Shown piece after piece: positions 42,000 through 50,070 of a stretch of DNA of 64,000 nt (its first letter is position 1; every line of letters starts with the position of its first letter). Source of the stretch: Flavipsychrobacter sp. (GTDB taxonomy: Bacteria > Bacteroidota > Bacteroidia > Chitinophagales > Chitinophagaceae). Position numbers and translations under genes: made by a program. The DNA lies in contig JAJNBJ010000006.1 in assembly GCA_021155965.1 (NCBI GenBank), positions 1-64,000 of the forward strand. The letters run 5' to 3'. The notes under the pieces are model-generated. The model worked only from the letters and a program-made list of their open reading frames with translations, was not told the DNA's origin and ran no database searches.

Positions 42000-42906
42000 A
42001 AAGCAGGGATTGGGCAAGGGTATCCGCGCATTGCTGGACACTATAGACGAGGAAATAAACACCCCGAAAGAAGGTGTGCCTGCGGTTTCCGGGCAAAAGG
42101 ACAATGCCAATGCTGCTCCCGCAACATCACGTATCCCGTTGGACCTGATAGAAGTAAACCCCAGCCAGCCACGCCATGATTTTGATGAGCAGGCGCTTAT
42201 TGAACTTTCTGAAAGCATAAAGCTGCATGACATCATACAGCCTATAACGGTTGTAAAAACTGCAACAAATAAATACCAGCTTATCAGTGGTGAGCGCAGG
42301 GTGCGTGCATCAAAAATGGCAGGGCTTAAAGATATACCTGCTTATATACGCACTGCCGATGGGCAGGGTATGCTGGAAATGGCGCTGCTGGAGAACCTGC
42401 AGCGTGAGAACCTTAATGCCATAGAAATAGCCCTTAGCTATCGCCAACTGATGGATGAATGCGGCCTTACGCAGGAGCAAGTGGCAGACCGGATGAAGAA
42501 GGAGCGCAGCACGGTTACCAACTATTTACGTTTACTGAAATTACCACCCGATATTCAAAAAGCTGTGCGAGACAGCCAAATAAGCATGGGCCATGCACGA
42601 GCCATAATAGGCCTGGAACATGTTGAACAGCAACTGTATGTTTTTCGCGAGACCATACAACGTGGGCTTTCCGTGAGGCAGGTTGAGCAGTTGGTGAAAG
42701 ATATGGCGGCTGAGAAGTCTCCGGCACCCGGTAAAGTAACCAGTGTGAAATTACCCCCGGCGTATAAACGGATTGAAGATAATATGGCTTCTCATTTTTC
42801 TACAAGAGTGAAGCTGGACCGAAAGAAGAACGGCAAGGGCAGCATAACCATAGAGTTCTACAATGACGAAGACCTGGAGCGCATCATGGATAAGATGAAG
42901 TTGTAA
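41977..42906 (+). CDS. parB: Chromosome partitioning protein ParB
   Basis: A 309-residue ParB. The N terminus is KKQGLGKGIRALLD (the ParA-stimulating segment); the CTPase motifs are QPRHDFDE and the SGERRVRASKMAG box (GERR). The helix-turn-helix that reads parS lies around EQVADRMKKERSTVTNYLRLLKLP, and a C-terminal dimerisation domain begins after residue 240. The start at 41977 overlaps parA; a second Met at 41983 is possible. Known: it clamps on DNA and spreads from parS. I did not find a convincing parS near the genes by eye. Confidence 0.93.
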   Translation: MSMAQINKKQGLGKGIRALLDTIDEEINTPKEGVPAVSGQKDNANAAPATSRIPLDLIEVNPSQPRHDFDEQALIELSESIKLHDIIQPITVVKTATNKYQLISGERRVRASKMAGLKDIPAYIRTADGQGMLEMALLENLQRENLNAIEIALSYRQLMDECGLTQEQVADRMKKERSTVTNYLRLLKLPPDIQKAVRDSQISMGHARAIIGLEHVEQQLYVFRETIQRGLSVRQVEQLVKDMAAEKSPAPGKVTSVKLPPAYKRIEDNMASHFSTRVKLDRKKNGKGSITIEFYNDEDLERIMDKMKL

Positions 42907-42935
42907 CCCCAAACTCCTAAAGGGGCTTCCCCTTG
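42907..42935. repeat. Short CCCC/AAAGGGG palindromic repeat
   Basis: Starts right after the parB stop codon: CCCC-AAACTCCTAAA-GGGG followed by CTTCCCC. It resembles a common Bacteroidota intergenic repeat type and is related in style to 58233-58262. It may act as a weak terminator for parB. Confidence 0.4.
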
Positions 42936-42968
42936 TTGCGTGCCTTTACGATAAAATCAATTTCCCGT

Positions 42969-43448
42969 ATGATTTACGATCCCCTTCTTAAAGAAGCCAA
43001 AGAGCACCAGAAAGCTTATAAGTATCAGCTTGAGAAAGGGAATTTTAATAAGATGCTGAAAGCCCTGCCTGAGTTGCACGAGGAGGCTTTTGCTAAAATA
43101 GATTGCCTGCAATGCGCTAACTGCTGCAAGAACCATTCTCCCCGCTTTAAACAACCAGATATAAAGCGCATAGCCAAAAGCCTGCGCATAAAAGAAGGCG
43201 ACCTTGTGGCCCAATACCTGAAACTGGATGATGAAGGTGATTACGTGACCCGCACCAAGCCCTGCCCTTTTCTTGCTGAAGACAACACCTGCGACATCTA
43301 CGAAGACCGCCCCAGCGATTGTGCCCGCTACCCGTATACTGATGAAGATGTTTTTTTGAAACGCACACAGCTTACGTTGAAGAATACTACGGTGTGTGCT
43401 ATATCTTATACTGTGATGGAGGGGTTGTTACAAAAGGATGGAAAATAA
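42969..43448 (+). CDS. YkgJ-type cysteine-cluster protein
   Basis: A 159-residue cytoplasmic protein with the CxxCxxCC cluster (CLQCANCCKNHSPRF), a later CPFL, then CDIYEDRPSDCARYPY: the Cys set of the YkgJ/CXXCXXCC family, expected to bind zinc or an Fe-S cluster. The ATG at 42969 is chosen over the TTG at 42933, which would lie within the repeat. Function is not established for the family. It follows parAB in the same direction after a short palindromic repeat. Confidence 0.85.
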   Translation: MIYDPLLKEAKEHQKAYKYQLEKGNFNKMLKALPELHEEAFAKIDCLQCANCCKNHSPRFKQPDIKRIAKSLRIKEGDLVAQYLKLDDEGDYVTRTKPCPFLAEDNTCDIYEDRPSDCARYPYTDEDVFLKRTQLTLKNTTVCAISYTVMEGLLQKDGK

Positions 43449-43451
43449 ACT

Positions 43452-43994
43452 CTAATTTATGACGCAGGCGTTCCATATATCCATGCATTGCAACTCTGGA
43501 GGAAACCATCCATACGTAACGGAATTTGGCGAGGTGTGAATAACAACTTGGACCCAAGGCTTGCGATTGATGAATTTAATCTTTCTTATCTCATAGGGTT
43601 CGAAATTCAGAACAGATTTGTAGAAGATTTTCTTACTCTTTCTATCGCAGAAAGAATAAGCAAAAGGTGTTTGCCTGGTGAAATCTCTATACAATCCTAT
43701 TTGCCCATAGTTAATCCAGCCTATTTGTGTTAAGGTATCATTCTCTCCTGCATTAATGGTGAATCGCGTCGCAATTTTTATGCGATTATTATATACTTTG
43801 CAAAGCTGAAATAAATAGTACCTATCGGAGTCTGGCTTGTTTCGGATAACTGACACAATTTTATTACTAATACTGTCTTTGTAAATAGTAAGCGTATTTT
43901 TGTCGTCTATTAAAAATGCATGTTCAGTGAATATGCTTTTTTGAGCATAAAGGGCGTTGCAAAATAAAACACAAACAAGCGTGATTTTTAGCAT
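43452..43994 (-). CDS. Exported protein of unknown function
   Basis: A 180-residue protein with a signal peptide (MLKITLVCVLFCNALYAQ). The start at 43994 is preferred to the ATG at 44012. The mature part has repeated strand-like segments (TLTIYKDSISNKIVSVIRN, DRYYLFQLCKVYNNRIKIATRF) and aromatic residues, with no catalytic motif recognised. It lies between the cysteine-cluster gene (convergent, three bases between stop codons) and the peptidase gene upstream on the same strand. Function not known. Confidence 0.7.
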   Translation of the reverse strand: MLKITLVCVLFCNALYAQKSIFTEHAFLIDDKNTLTIYKDSISNKIVSVIRNKPDSDRYYLFQLCKVYNNRIKIATRFTINAGENDTLTQIGWINYGQIGLYRDFTRQTPFAYSFCDRKSKKIFYKSVLNFEPYEIRKIKFINRKPWVQVVIHTSPNSVTYGWFPPELQCMDIWNACVIN

Positions 43995-44032
43995 ATAGTT
44001 GTTAAATAGCATCTCCCTTTAGGGCAGAGTTA

Positions 44033-45778
44033 TTAATTCGCAAACGCCATCCTTTTTGATTCGATCACTTGCCCATCTATAACTAGCGAGTAGATGAATG
44101 TGCCATTCATGTCATAGCCGTGTTCGTACATTATTTCGTTAATGCCATTTTCGAGGGTTATGTTTTTGCGGTTTACTTCTTTGCCATTCAGGTCGCGGAT
44201 GGAGATGTAGGCTTCTTTATAGTTTACCTTTTCATTCACCATTACTGATATCATGGTTGCTTCATCGGCAGGGTTGGGCTTGTTTTGCAGTAGCTCTATT
44301 GGTTTGTTGGTTCTGTTGATTGCTGGTACGCCATTCACAGGTATCACGGTAGCGGTTATCTCTCTTGAAAAAAGACTTTCTACTCCCTTATCATCAACCG
44401 AGGCTACGCTTACTATATAGTTGCCTGCAGGCACTTCTATATTGGTACTGGTTGTGCCTGTGAAGGTGTATACTGAATCCCAATCGTTAGTAGTGGTGCG
44501 CACACCTACACGGTAATGCAGGTATTCAGGATGCGCGGTGATGGCAACGAACAGATTGCCGGGATAAGTAGAAAGGTTAAAATCAGGTACAGCGGGGCTG
44601 ATACCTATCATGCCGGCTGCGTTGCCGTTTATTACTGCATTACGCGCCAGGTAGTTGAAGTCAACGTACAGAGTATCCAGTATGCCGTCAGCGTTTATAT
44701 CTATGCCAAGACTATCGCGGGAGGTATGTTGCCTGTCGGCGTAGCCGCTGGCGCTTACATTGGCGTCTCCCGCCTCATTTTGTGATGTAAAGCGCATTGC
44801 AGTATAGTTAAGATGACGGAATGGTATGTGATCGCCGCCCCTGCCGGTGCGGTCTTCGGGTGTCATGATGTTGATACCCATTGGCACTGTGGCAAAGGGT
44901 TGTATCATTTCTTTGTACTCCAGTTTTATATACCTTGAAAGCTGTTTGTGGGGCGAATTGAAACCGCCAAAAGAGAAGAAGCGTACATGTGTACTATCTA
45001 CCTGGTTGTGGCCGGGGCAGCTAGGTGGCGATGAGGTGTGCCCGCATATGATGCCGCCTATCACATCATTGTTCAGTACTGCTTTTACCTGCACACCATT
45101 CACCTGGCAGAATTTCGCAAATGCCTGTCCGCCTAGCAAGCCTTGTTCTTCGCCTATTACCAACAAGAACACGATAGTATGATCGAAGCTGTACTTGCTC
45201 ATTACTCGTGCCAGTTCCATTACCAATGCCGTGCCACTGCCATTGTCTTCCATGCCCTGTGCGGCGCAAGCTGTGTCGCAGAGCCCTGCACAGCGGCTGT
45301 CTATGTGAGCTTCTATGATGATGATGGATTTGTCAGTGGTATCGGTGCCGGGCAACACTGCAAATATATTTTTATGCTGTGTGATACCGCATATTGTAGT
45401 GTCAAATTGCAGGTATGAGGCCAATAACCTGTTCTCATTTTGTGCGCTGAACTGTTGGAATTTGGCATATGCCCATCTGCGTGCGGCGCCTATGCCCCTA
45501 ATCGAGGATGCGGTGTCGGAGCCTGAATTGCGCGTCTGGTAAGCACTTAGCGCATTAAGGTAAGCGCGCATGGAATCAGGAGAAACCCTTGCCAGTATTC
45601 CCTGGCTTATAGTGTCGGGATGATTGAGCACTGTTGTAGCAGTATAAGTGGATGGGTTGTACATTCCCAATAATACTTGCTGTGCTGCAGGGTTAGTGCA
45701 TATATTAACAACCTGCGCCTGGGTATTAGCTGAGCAAAGGCAAATGGCGATAGTTATGACACGTAAAAAGTTCTTCAT
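44033..45778 (-). CDS. Secreted M28-family zinc aminopeptidase with T9SS domain
   Basis: A 581-residue exported metallopeptidase: signal peptide (MKNFLRVITIAICLCSANTQAQ), M28 catalytic domain (about 120-380), a fibronectin-like region, and a T9SS C-terminal domain from about residue 500 (LLQNKPNPADEATMISV). Zinc ligands and catalytic acids expected for M28 are visible: His/Asp in EAHIDSRC, Asp in GMEDNGSGTALVMEL, the Glu pair in VIGEEQGLLG, Asp in LNNDVIGG and His in GGDHIPFRH. Known: M28 enzymes remove N-terminal residues or hydrolyse peptides in two-zinc sites. The ATG at 45778 is chosen for the signal peptide. It lies 54 bases downstream of the pyrophosphatase gene on the same strand. Confidence 0.9.
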   Translation of the reverse strand: MKNFLRVITIAICLCSANTQAQVVNICTNPAAQQVLLGMYNPSTYTATTVLNHPDTISQGILARVSPDSMRAYLNALSAYQTRNSGSDTASSIRGIGAARRWAYAKFQQFSAQNENRLLASYLQFDTTICGITQHKNIFAVLPGTDTTDKSIIIIEAHIDSRCAGLCDTACAAQGMEDNGSGTALVMELARVMSKYSFDHTIVFLLVIGEEQGLLGGQAFAKFCQVNGVQVKAVLNNDVIGGIICGHTSSPPSCPGHNQVDSTHVRFFSFGGFNSPHKQLSRYIKLEYKEMIQPFATVPMGINIMTPEDRTGRGGDHIPFRHLNYTAMRFTSQNEAGDANVSASGYADRQHTSRDSLGIDINADGILDTLYVDFNYLARNAVINGNAAGMIGISPAVPDFNLSTYPGNLFVAITAHPEYLHYRVGVRTTTNDWDSVYTFTGTTSTNIEVPAGNYIVSVASVDDKGVESLFSREITATVIPVNGVPAINRTNKPIELLQNKPNPADEATMISVMVNEKVNYKEAYISIRDLNGKEVNRKNITLENGINEIMYEHGYDMNGTFIYSLVIDGQVIESKRMAFAN

Positions 45779-45832
45779 GCATTGAAAATTATTCAATGTG
45801 AAGTTACTTAAATTGTATTGGATGTACAAATG

Positions 45833-46354
45833 TTATTCCTTTAGTATAGTGTGCTTTTTTATTGCTTCTATTGCTTTCTCCGCGCTCCTCCAGTGCAGCA
45901 GTTTGAATTCTTTTCCCTCATTCTTGTTGTAATTCTCAAAGAATGTCTGGATCTCTTTCACCATTTGTTTATTGAGGTCTTTTATGTCTGTCAGGTCGGC
46001 ATACAGGATAGAGCAGTCTGCAACGCCTATAACCCGGTCATTACGTATTTGTTTGCCGTTCTTTTCTTTTTGCATGGCTTCAATAATGCCTATTATGCGG
46101 CATTGCACCAGACAACCCGGATATGCACGCTGATCCATGAACGCCATGATATCCAGTGGGTCGCCATCTTCTGCTATGGTATTGGGTATGAAGCCAAAAT
46201 CAAGCGGGAAAGCCATTCCCATTGGTAATGTTTTTTTTAACCTGAACAAATCCAGCCCAGGGTCGTAGTTGAATTTGTTCTGGTTGCCGCGTGGTGTTTC
46301 TATAATAGCATTCACCAGTTTATTTTCTATTGGTGGTATTTGACCCAGTTTCAT
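45833..46354 (-). CDS. ppa: Inorganic pyrophosphatase, family I
   Basis: A 173-residue soluble enzyme that hydrolyses pyrophosphate to phosphate and pulls biosynthetic reactions forward. The family I signature EDGDPLDIMAF (three metal-binding Asp) is present, with ETPRGNQNKFNYD and GMAFPLDFGFIPNT upstream and GVADCSILYADL and NEGKEFKLLHWRS downstream. Its length matches prokaryotic family I. It is divergent from the FAD oxidoreductase across about 80 bases that contain a 6-bp inverted repeat (46388-46410). Confidence 0.93.
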   Translation of the reverse strand: MKLGQIPPIENKLVNAIIETPRGNQNKFNYDPGLDLFRLKKTLPMGMAFPLDFGFIPNTIAEDGDPLDIMAFMDQRAYPGCLVQCRIIGIIEAMQKEKNGKQIRNDRVIGVADCSILYADLTDIKDLNKQMVKEIQTFFENYNKNEGKEFKLLHWRSAEKAIEAIKKHTILKE

Positions 46355-46433
46355 ATAACCCAGTTGTGGTGAAGCTCAATAAATCTGTGCCACTATCCCG
46401 AATTGTGGCATAGTTTCTATATGGTTGATTTGC

Positions 46434-47633
46434 ATGGATCTGTATTCTCATAACCCCTACTGGCTAATGAAGGATGGTATGGGTAAGGCCTATCCCTCCC
46501 TAGATACCCATCTTACTACAGATATAGCAATTATTGGTGCGGGCATTAGTGGTGCATTGACCGCTTATTATTTACGTAATTCGGGGTATAGCGTTGTTGT
46601 TGTTGATAAGCGACATGCAGGTATGGGCAGCACTGCTGCAAGTACGTCTTTCCTGCAATATGAGATCGATACACCTATGATCGACCTTGCGAAATATGCA
46701 GGCGAAGAGAATGCGGTACAAAGCTATGAGTTATGCAGAAAGGCTATCTATGATATAGCGGCCATATGTAAAAAACTTAAACCGCAATTTGATTTTCACC
46801 TGAGGCCCAGCCTGCAATATGCGAGTTATAAGAAGGATAAAGAAGAACTGTATGAGGAATACAAAATGCGGAAAAAATATGACTTCGATGTACGTTGGCT
46901 TGAGCCGGAATATATCCGGGAACACTTCAGACTGGATTCGCCAGCTGCTATACTTTCAAAAGATGCGGCTGAAGTGGATGCGTATTTACTCACTCATGCT
47001 TTACTCGGTACTTTTTTCAAAGCAGGACATAAAGTGTATAATAATACAGGCATCACTGATATTGAGTATCACAAGCGTTATATTAAACTTACAACAGGAA
47101 CCGGTTTTACGATCAAAGCAAAAAAGCTCATTATTGCCTGTGGCTATGAAAGCCAAAAGTATATTCCTAAAAAAATAGCGGATGTATATGCTACTTATGC
47201 TGTTGTTACAGAGCCTGTTAACAAAGAAGTATTGTGGTATCGCAGCAGTCTTATATGGGAAACTGCTTTCCCATACCTTTATTTTAGGATTGTAACAGGT
47301 AACAGGATATTGATAGGAGGTAAGGATGACCTGTTTCATGATCCGGATGTGAGAGATGGTAGAATTAAACGCAAGACGGATATGCTTATCCAGGCATTTT
47401 CGAAAAAAATGGATATTCCTGTTAAACCCGATTTTAGCTGGGCAGGAGCTTTTGCAGTAACCAAAGATGGGTTACCTTATATAGGTACAATACCGGAGCG
47501 AAAGAATACTTATTTCGCGCTTGGGTTTGGCGGTAATGGTATAACGTTCAGTGCAATAGCAGCGGAGATCATCTGTGATGAGTTGCTGGGCATCAAAAAT
47601 GAGAACGCTGCCTTGTTTTCGTTCAACAGGTGA
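46434..47633 (+). CDS. FAD-dependent oxidoreductase, DAO family
   Basis: A 399-residue flavoprotein. The FAD-binding GxGxxG is IAIIGAGISGALTAYYL near residue 32, followed by an acidic end of the second strand (VVVDKRHAGMGSTAAS). The C-terminal DAO signature PYIGTIPERKNTYFALGFGGNGITFS is clear. It belongs to the D-amino-acid oxidase/glycine oxidase fold. Some relatives carry a Rieske domain after this point; here the frame ends, so none is present. The substrate, possibly an amine or amino acid, is unknown. The ATG at 46434 is chosen over the TTG at 46425. It converges with a tiny lipoprotein gene, one base apart. Confidence 0.88.
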   Translation: MDLYSHNPYWLMKDGMGKAYPSLDTHLTTDIAIIGAGISGALTAYYLRNSGYSVVVVDKRHAGMGSTAASTSFLQYEIDTPMIDLAKYAGEENAVQSYELCRKAIYDIAAICKKLKPQFDFHLRPSLQYASYKKDKEELYEEYKMRKKYDFDVRWLEPEYIREHFRLDSPAAILSKDAAEVDAYLLTHALLGTFFKAGHKVYNNTGITDIEYHKRYIKLTTGTGFTIKAKKLIIACGYESQKYIPKKIADVYATYAVVTEPVNKEVLWYRSSLIWETAFPYLYFRIVTGNRILIGGKDDLFHDPDVRDGRIKRKTDMLIQAFSKKMDIPVKPDFSWAGAFAVTKDGLPYIGTIPERKNTYFALGFGGNGITFSAIAAEIICDELLGIKNENAALFSFNR

Positions 47634-47634
47634 C

Positions 47635-47796
47635 TTATTTTCCCCCCATCCTTGAAAACAGGAAAAAGATAAGTCCAACGACGGCTGCCACTATTAAAAT
47701 GCCAAACCACATGCCTGCCTTAAAGATGCCTTCTACTACCTGGCAACTGCTTAATGTAAGCATCAGCGATATAATTACTATTGATAAGTTTCTCAT
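47635..47796 (-). CDS. Tiny lipoprotein/membrane protein of 53 residues
   Basis: Reads MRNLSIVIISLMLTLSSCQ, then a short linker (VVEGIFKAGMWFG), one membrane span (ILIVAAVVGLIFFLFS) and RMGGK. A lipobox-like LSSC gives Cys18. Similar small Bacteroidota proteins with GIFKAGMWFG and one span occur widely and are often misnamed in databases (recalled, not searched). It is oriented against the FAD oxidoreductase. The role is unknown; a small envelope-stress protein is a guess based on the stress-type genes that follow. Confidence 0.7.
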   Translation of the reverse strand: MRNLSIVIISLMLTLSSCQVVEGIFKAGMWFGILIVAAVVGLIFFLFSRMGGK

Positions 47797-47936
47797 AGCT
47801 TTTGTTATTTGTTTCTAATCAATTCGGAATGATATGATAATAAACCGTGCCAATGTGGTGCGTGCGATTTTTTGTGATTTATGTTGGTGGCCTTGGCATA
47901 GTATTATTAATTGTTGAGTAACTAAAACGAAAAGTC

Positions 47937-48089
47937 ATGAGATCACTATTGTATATCATCGCCGTAATCCTCCTTATTGGATGGGCGTTAGGTACATTTG
48001 CATGGAATGCCGGTAACCTAATTTACATTTTGTTAGTGCTTGCAATTGTTTCTTTCCTGTTAGGTGTTATCCGCCGAGGGAATGTGTAA
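47937..48089 (+). CDS. Lmo0937-family small membrane protein, 50 residues
   Basis: Reads MRSLLYIIAVILLIGWALGT, then FAWNAGNLIYILLVLAIV, ending in VIRRGNV: two membrane spans in a hairpin, the exact layout of the lmo0937 family of small bacterial membrane proteins. No function is established. It lies 21 bases upstream of the DUF421 gene in the same direction, so it probably heads that operon. The 140 bases before it contain no clear promoter match. Confidence 0.78.
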   Translation: MRSLLYIIAVILLIGWALGTFAWNAGNLIYILLVLAIVSFLLGVIRRGNV

Positions 48090-48110
48090 TAAGGCATTGC
48101 GTAAATAAAT

Positions 48111-48602
48111 ATGGACATACTCCTAAAGATATTCGGGGAAGGGAAGGACCTGGATGTGCTGCAGATGTGCAGCAGGGGTATTGCCATATTTATTATTGCA
48201 TTGATCCTTATCCGTATTGCCGGGAGGCGGGCGTTTGGACAGAAGAAGCCACTGGGTAATATTATTGTTATTTTGCTGGGGGCTATTCTCAGCCGGACTG
48301 TAACAGGCGTTTCGCCGTTCTTGCCTACAGTGCTTACCTGTCTCCTGATCGTTGTATTGCACAGGACATTTGCGTGGATAAGCATACGCAACAGGACGTT
48401 CAGCAAACTTGTGAACGGTGAGAAAATTCTTGTGTATAAGGATGGCCGCTTTATCGGTAAAAGCATGGAGAGGGCGCTTATACATAAGGACGATGTACTG
48501 GAGCAGGTGCGGCTGAATGCAAATATGAACTCTATGGATGATATTGAAGAGGTATATATGGAGAAGACCGGAGAACTGAGCCCTGTTAAAAAAGAACGTT
48601 GA
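48111..48602 (+). CDS. DUF421-family membrane protein
   Basis: A 163-residue protein of the YetF/YcaP (DUF421) family: three N-terminal membrane segments (RGIAIFIIALILIRIAGRRAFG, NIIVILLGAILSRTV, VLTCLLIVVLHRTF) and then the soluble beta domain beginning GEKILVYKDGRFIGKSMERALIHKDDVLEQVR. Family members are associated with stress or sporulation in Bacillus; molecular function is unknown. It ends three bases before the SDR gene, so these share a transcript. Confidence 0.88.
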   Translation: MDILLKIFGEGKDLDVLQMCSRGIAIFIIALILIRIAGRRAFGQKKPLGNIIVILLGAILSRTVTGVSPFLPTVLTCLLIVVLHRTFAWISIRNRTFSKLVNGEKILVYKDGRFIGKSMERALIHKDDVLEQVRLNANMNSMDDIEEVYMEKTGELSPVKKER

Positions 48603-48605
48603 CCT

Positions 48606-49475
48606 ATGCAGAAAGGAAAGAAAAGAAAGCTGCGTCCTGCACAGCATCAGCGCAAGCCGGGTGTAGAAAGTACAATGAAGCCTGAGCCTGTATATGATAA
48701 CCCGGAAGTAAGAGGTAACGGTAAACTTAAGGACAAAGTTGCTTTTATTACGGGTGGCGATAGTGGTATAGGCAGGGCAATAGCTGTATTGTTTGCCAAA
48801 GAGGGCGCTGATGTTGTTATCGTTTACCTGAGTGAACATGGGGATGCGAAGGATACCAAAGCAATTGTGGAAGAAACTTATGGCAGGCAGTGCTATCTTA
48901 TTCCCGGTGATGTGAGTAAGGAGAGTTTCTGTATTTCTGCTGCGAAACGGGCTATTAAGAAATTTGGCAGGGTAGACGTGCTTGTCAATAATGCAGGCGT
49001 GCATTTTGAGGCGGATACCCTGACTGAACTTAAAACTGATAACCTGCTGACCACCTTCAAAACCAATATTTTTTCTTTCTTTTGGCTGACCAAGGCGCTG
49101 CTGCCTTACATGGCTGATGGCAGCAGTATTATTAATACAGCTTCTGTTACAGCTTATCGTGGCAGCTGGCATTTGCTGGACTACAGCGCTACCAAGGGCG
49201 CAGTAATATCTTTTACCCGCAGCCTTTCTGCCAATCTTGCCGATAAAGGCATACGTGTGAATGCTGTTGCGCCGGGACCGATCTGGACGCCGCTTATTCT
49301 CTCCAGCTTTAAGCCGGGAGACGTTGCTACGTTTGGCAGCGATACACCGTTGAAGCGACATGGCGAACCGGTGGAAGTAGCGCCGTGTTACCTGTTCCTC
49401 GCCTGCAACGAGGACTCTTCCTACATTACCGGACAGGTGCTGCACCCTAATGGGGGCGACATCATTAACGGCTGA
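48606..49475 (+). CDS. Short-chain dehydrogenase/reductase, YghA-like
   Basis: A 289-residue NAD(P)-dependent oxidoreductase. The nucleotide site is ITGGDSGIGRAIAVLFAKEGAD (TGxxxGIG), then NNAGVHFE, the catalytic Ser in NTASVTAYRG and the YSATKGA (Tyr-x3-Lys). The N-terminal extension of about 40 basic and Pro-rich residues and the LKDKVAFITGG start fit the YghA/general-stress-protein-39 group rather than fatty-acid reductases. Substrate unknown (aldehydes or sugars). It is the third gene of the lmo0937-like/DUF421/SDR/GNAT run. Confidence 0.9.
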   Translation: MQKGKKRKLRPAQHQRKPGVESTMKPEPVYDNPEVRGNGKLKDKVAFITGGDSGIGRAIAVLFAKEGADVVIVYLSEHGDAKDTKAIVEETYGRQCYLIPGDVSKESFCISAAKRAIKKFGRVDVLVNNAGVHFEADTLTELKTDNLLTTFKTNIFSFFWLTKALLPYMADGSSIINTASVTAYRGSWHLLDYSATKGAVISFTRSLSANLADKGIRVNAVAPGPIWTPLILSSFKPGDVATFGSDTPLKRHGEPVEVAPCYLFLACNEDSSYITGQVLHPNGGDIING

Positions 49476-49499
49476 TGGATTTTTGTTTATTTTGCGGTA

Positions 49500-49982
49500 A
49501 TGCAAGCCACTATTCGCCTGTTGCGCAGAGAAGATAATCCTGTTATTGCTGCTATTATACGTGCGGTGCTTACGGAGTTCAATGCTGCCAGGCCGGGCAC
49601 TGTTTATTACGATCCTACTACTGATGACCTGTACAAGCTTTTTCAAACAGCCAATGCTGAGTATTGGGTGCTTGAGGCAGATGGCAGGGTGGTTGGCGGC
49701 TCCGGGGTTTACCCGACTGAAGGGCTGCCTGATGGTTGCTGCGAACTGGTGAAGCTGTACATATTGCCTGAAGCACGGGGCAAGGGTTTCGGGAAGCGAT
49801 TGATAGAGCAGTGTTTTGCAAGTGCAGCAAACTTTGGCTATAAACAAGTGTATCTTGAAACGATGCCAGAATTGAAAAGTGCTATGAGCTTGTATGAGCG
49901 CTGTGGCTTTGAATACCTGAAAGGGCCGCTCGGTAATTCCGGGCATTTTGGGTGTGGTTTGTGGATGTTGAAAACATTGTAG
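49500..49982 (+). CDS. GNAT-family N-acetyltransferase
   Basis: A 160-residue acetyltransferase. The acetyl-CoA motif LYILPEARGKGFGKRLIEQCF (R/Q-x-x-G-x-G/A) and motif B (YKQVYLETMPELKSAMSLYERCGF) are clear. It moves acetyl from acetyl-CoA to an amine; the substrate is unknown. It starts 24 bases after the SDR gene in the same direction, so it is probably the last gene of that transcript. A CGCAAAG repeat follows. Confidence 0.9.
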   Translation: MQATIRLLRREDNPVIAAIIRAVLTEFNAARPGTVYYDPTTDDLYKLFQTANAEYWVLEADGRVVGGSGVYPTEGLPDGCCELVKLYILPEARGKGFGKRLIEQCFASAANFGYKQVYLETMPELKSAMSLYERCGFEYLKGPLGNSGHFGCGLWMLKTL

Positions 49983-49998
49983 TATTTGCAGCGAAAAA

Positions 49999-50030
49999 TT
50001 TAACCGAAGAGGCGCTAAGACGCAAAGAAA
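49999..50030. repeat. CGCAAAG-type repeat, copy 1
   Basis: TTTAACCGAAGAGGCGCTAA followed by GACGCAAAG. It has related copies at 51170-51245 (interrupted) and 54412-54437. Confidence 0.5.
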
Positions 50031-50070
50031 AACTTCTAATTGAGTTATTGAGCCATTTCGCAATTGCGCA

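Noticed and set aside
41100-43000. parS site near parAB
   Set aside because: No good match to the palindromic parS consensus was found by eye; a genome search is required.
47880-47936. Sigma-54 promoter before the lmo0937-like gene
   Set aside because: TTGGCA is present, but the -12 GC element is missing at the required spacing.
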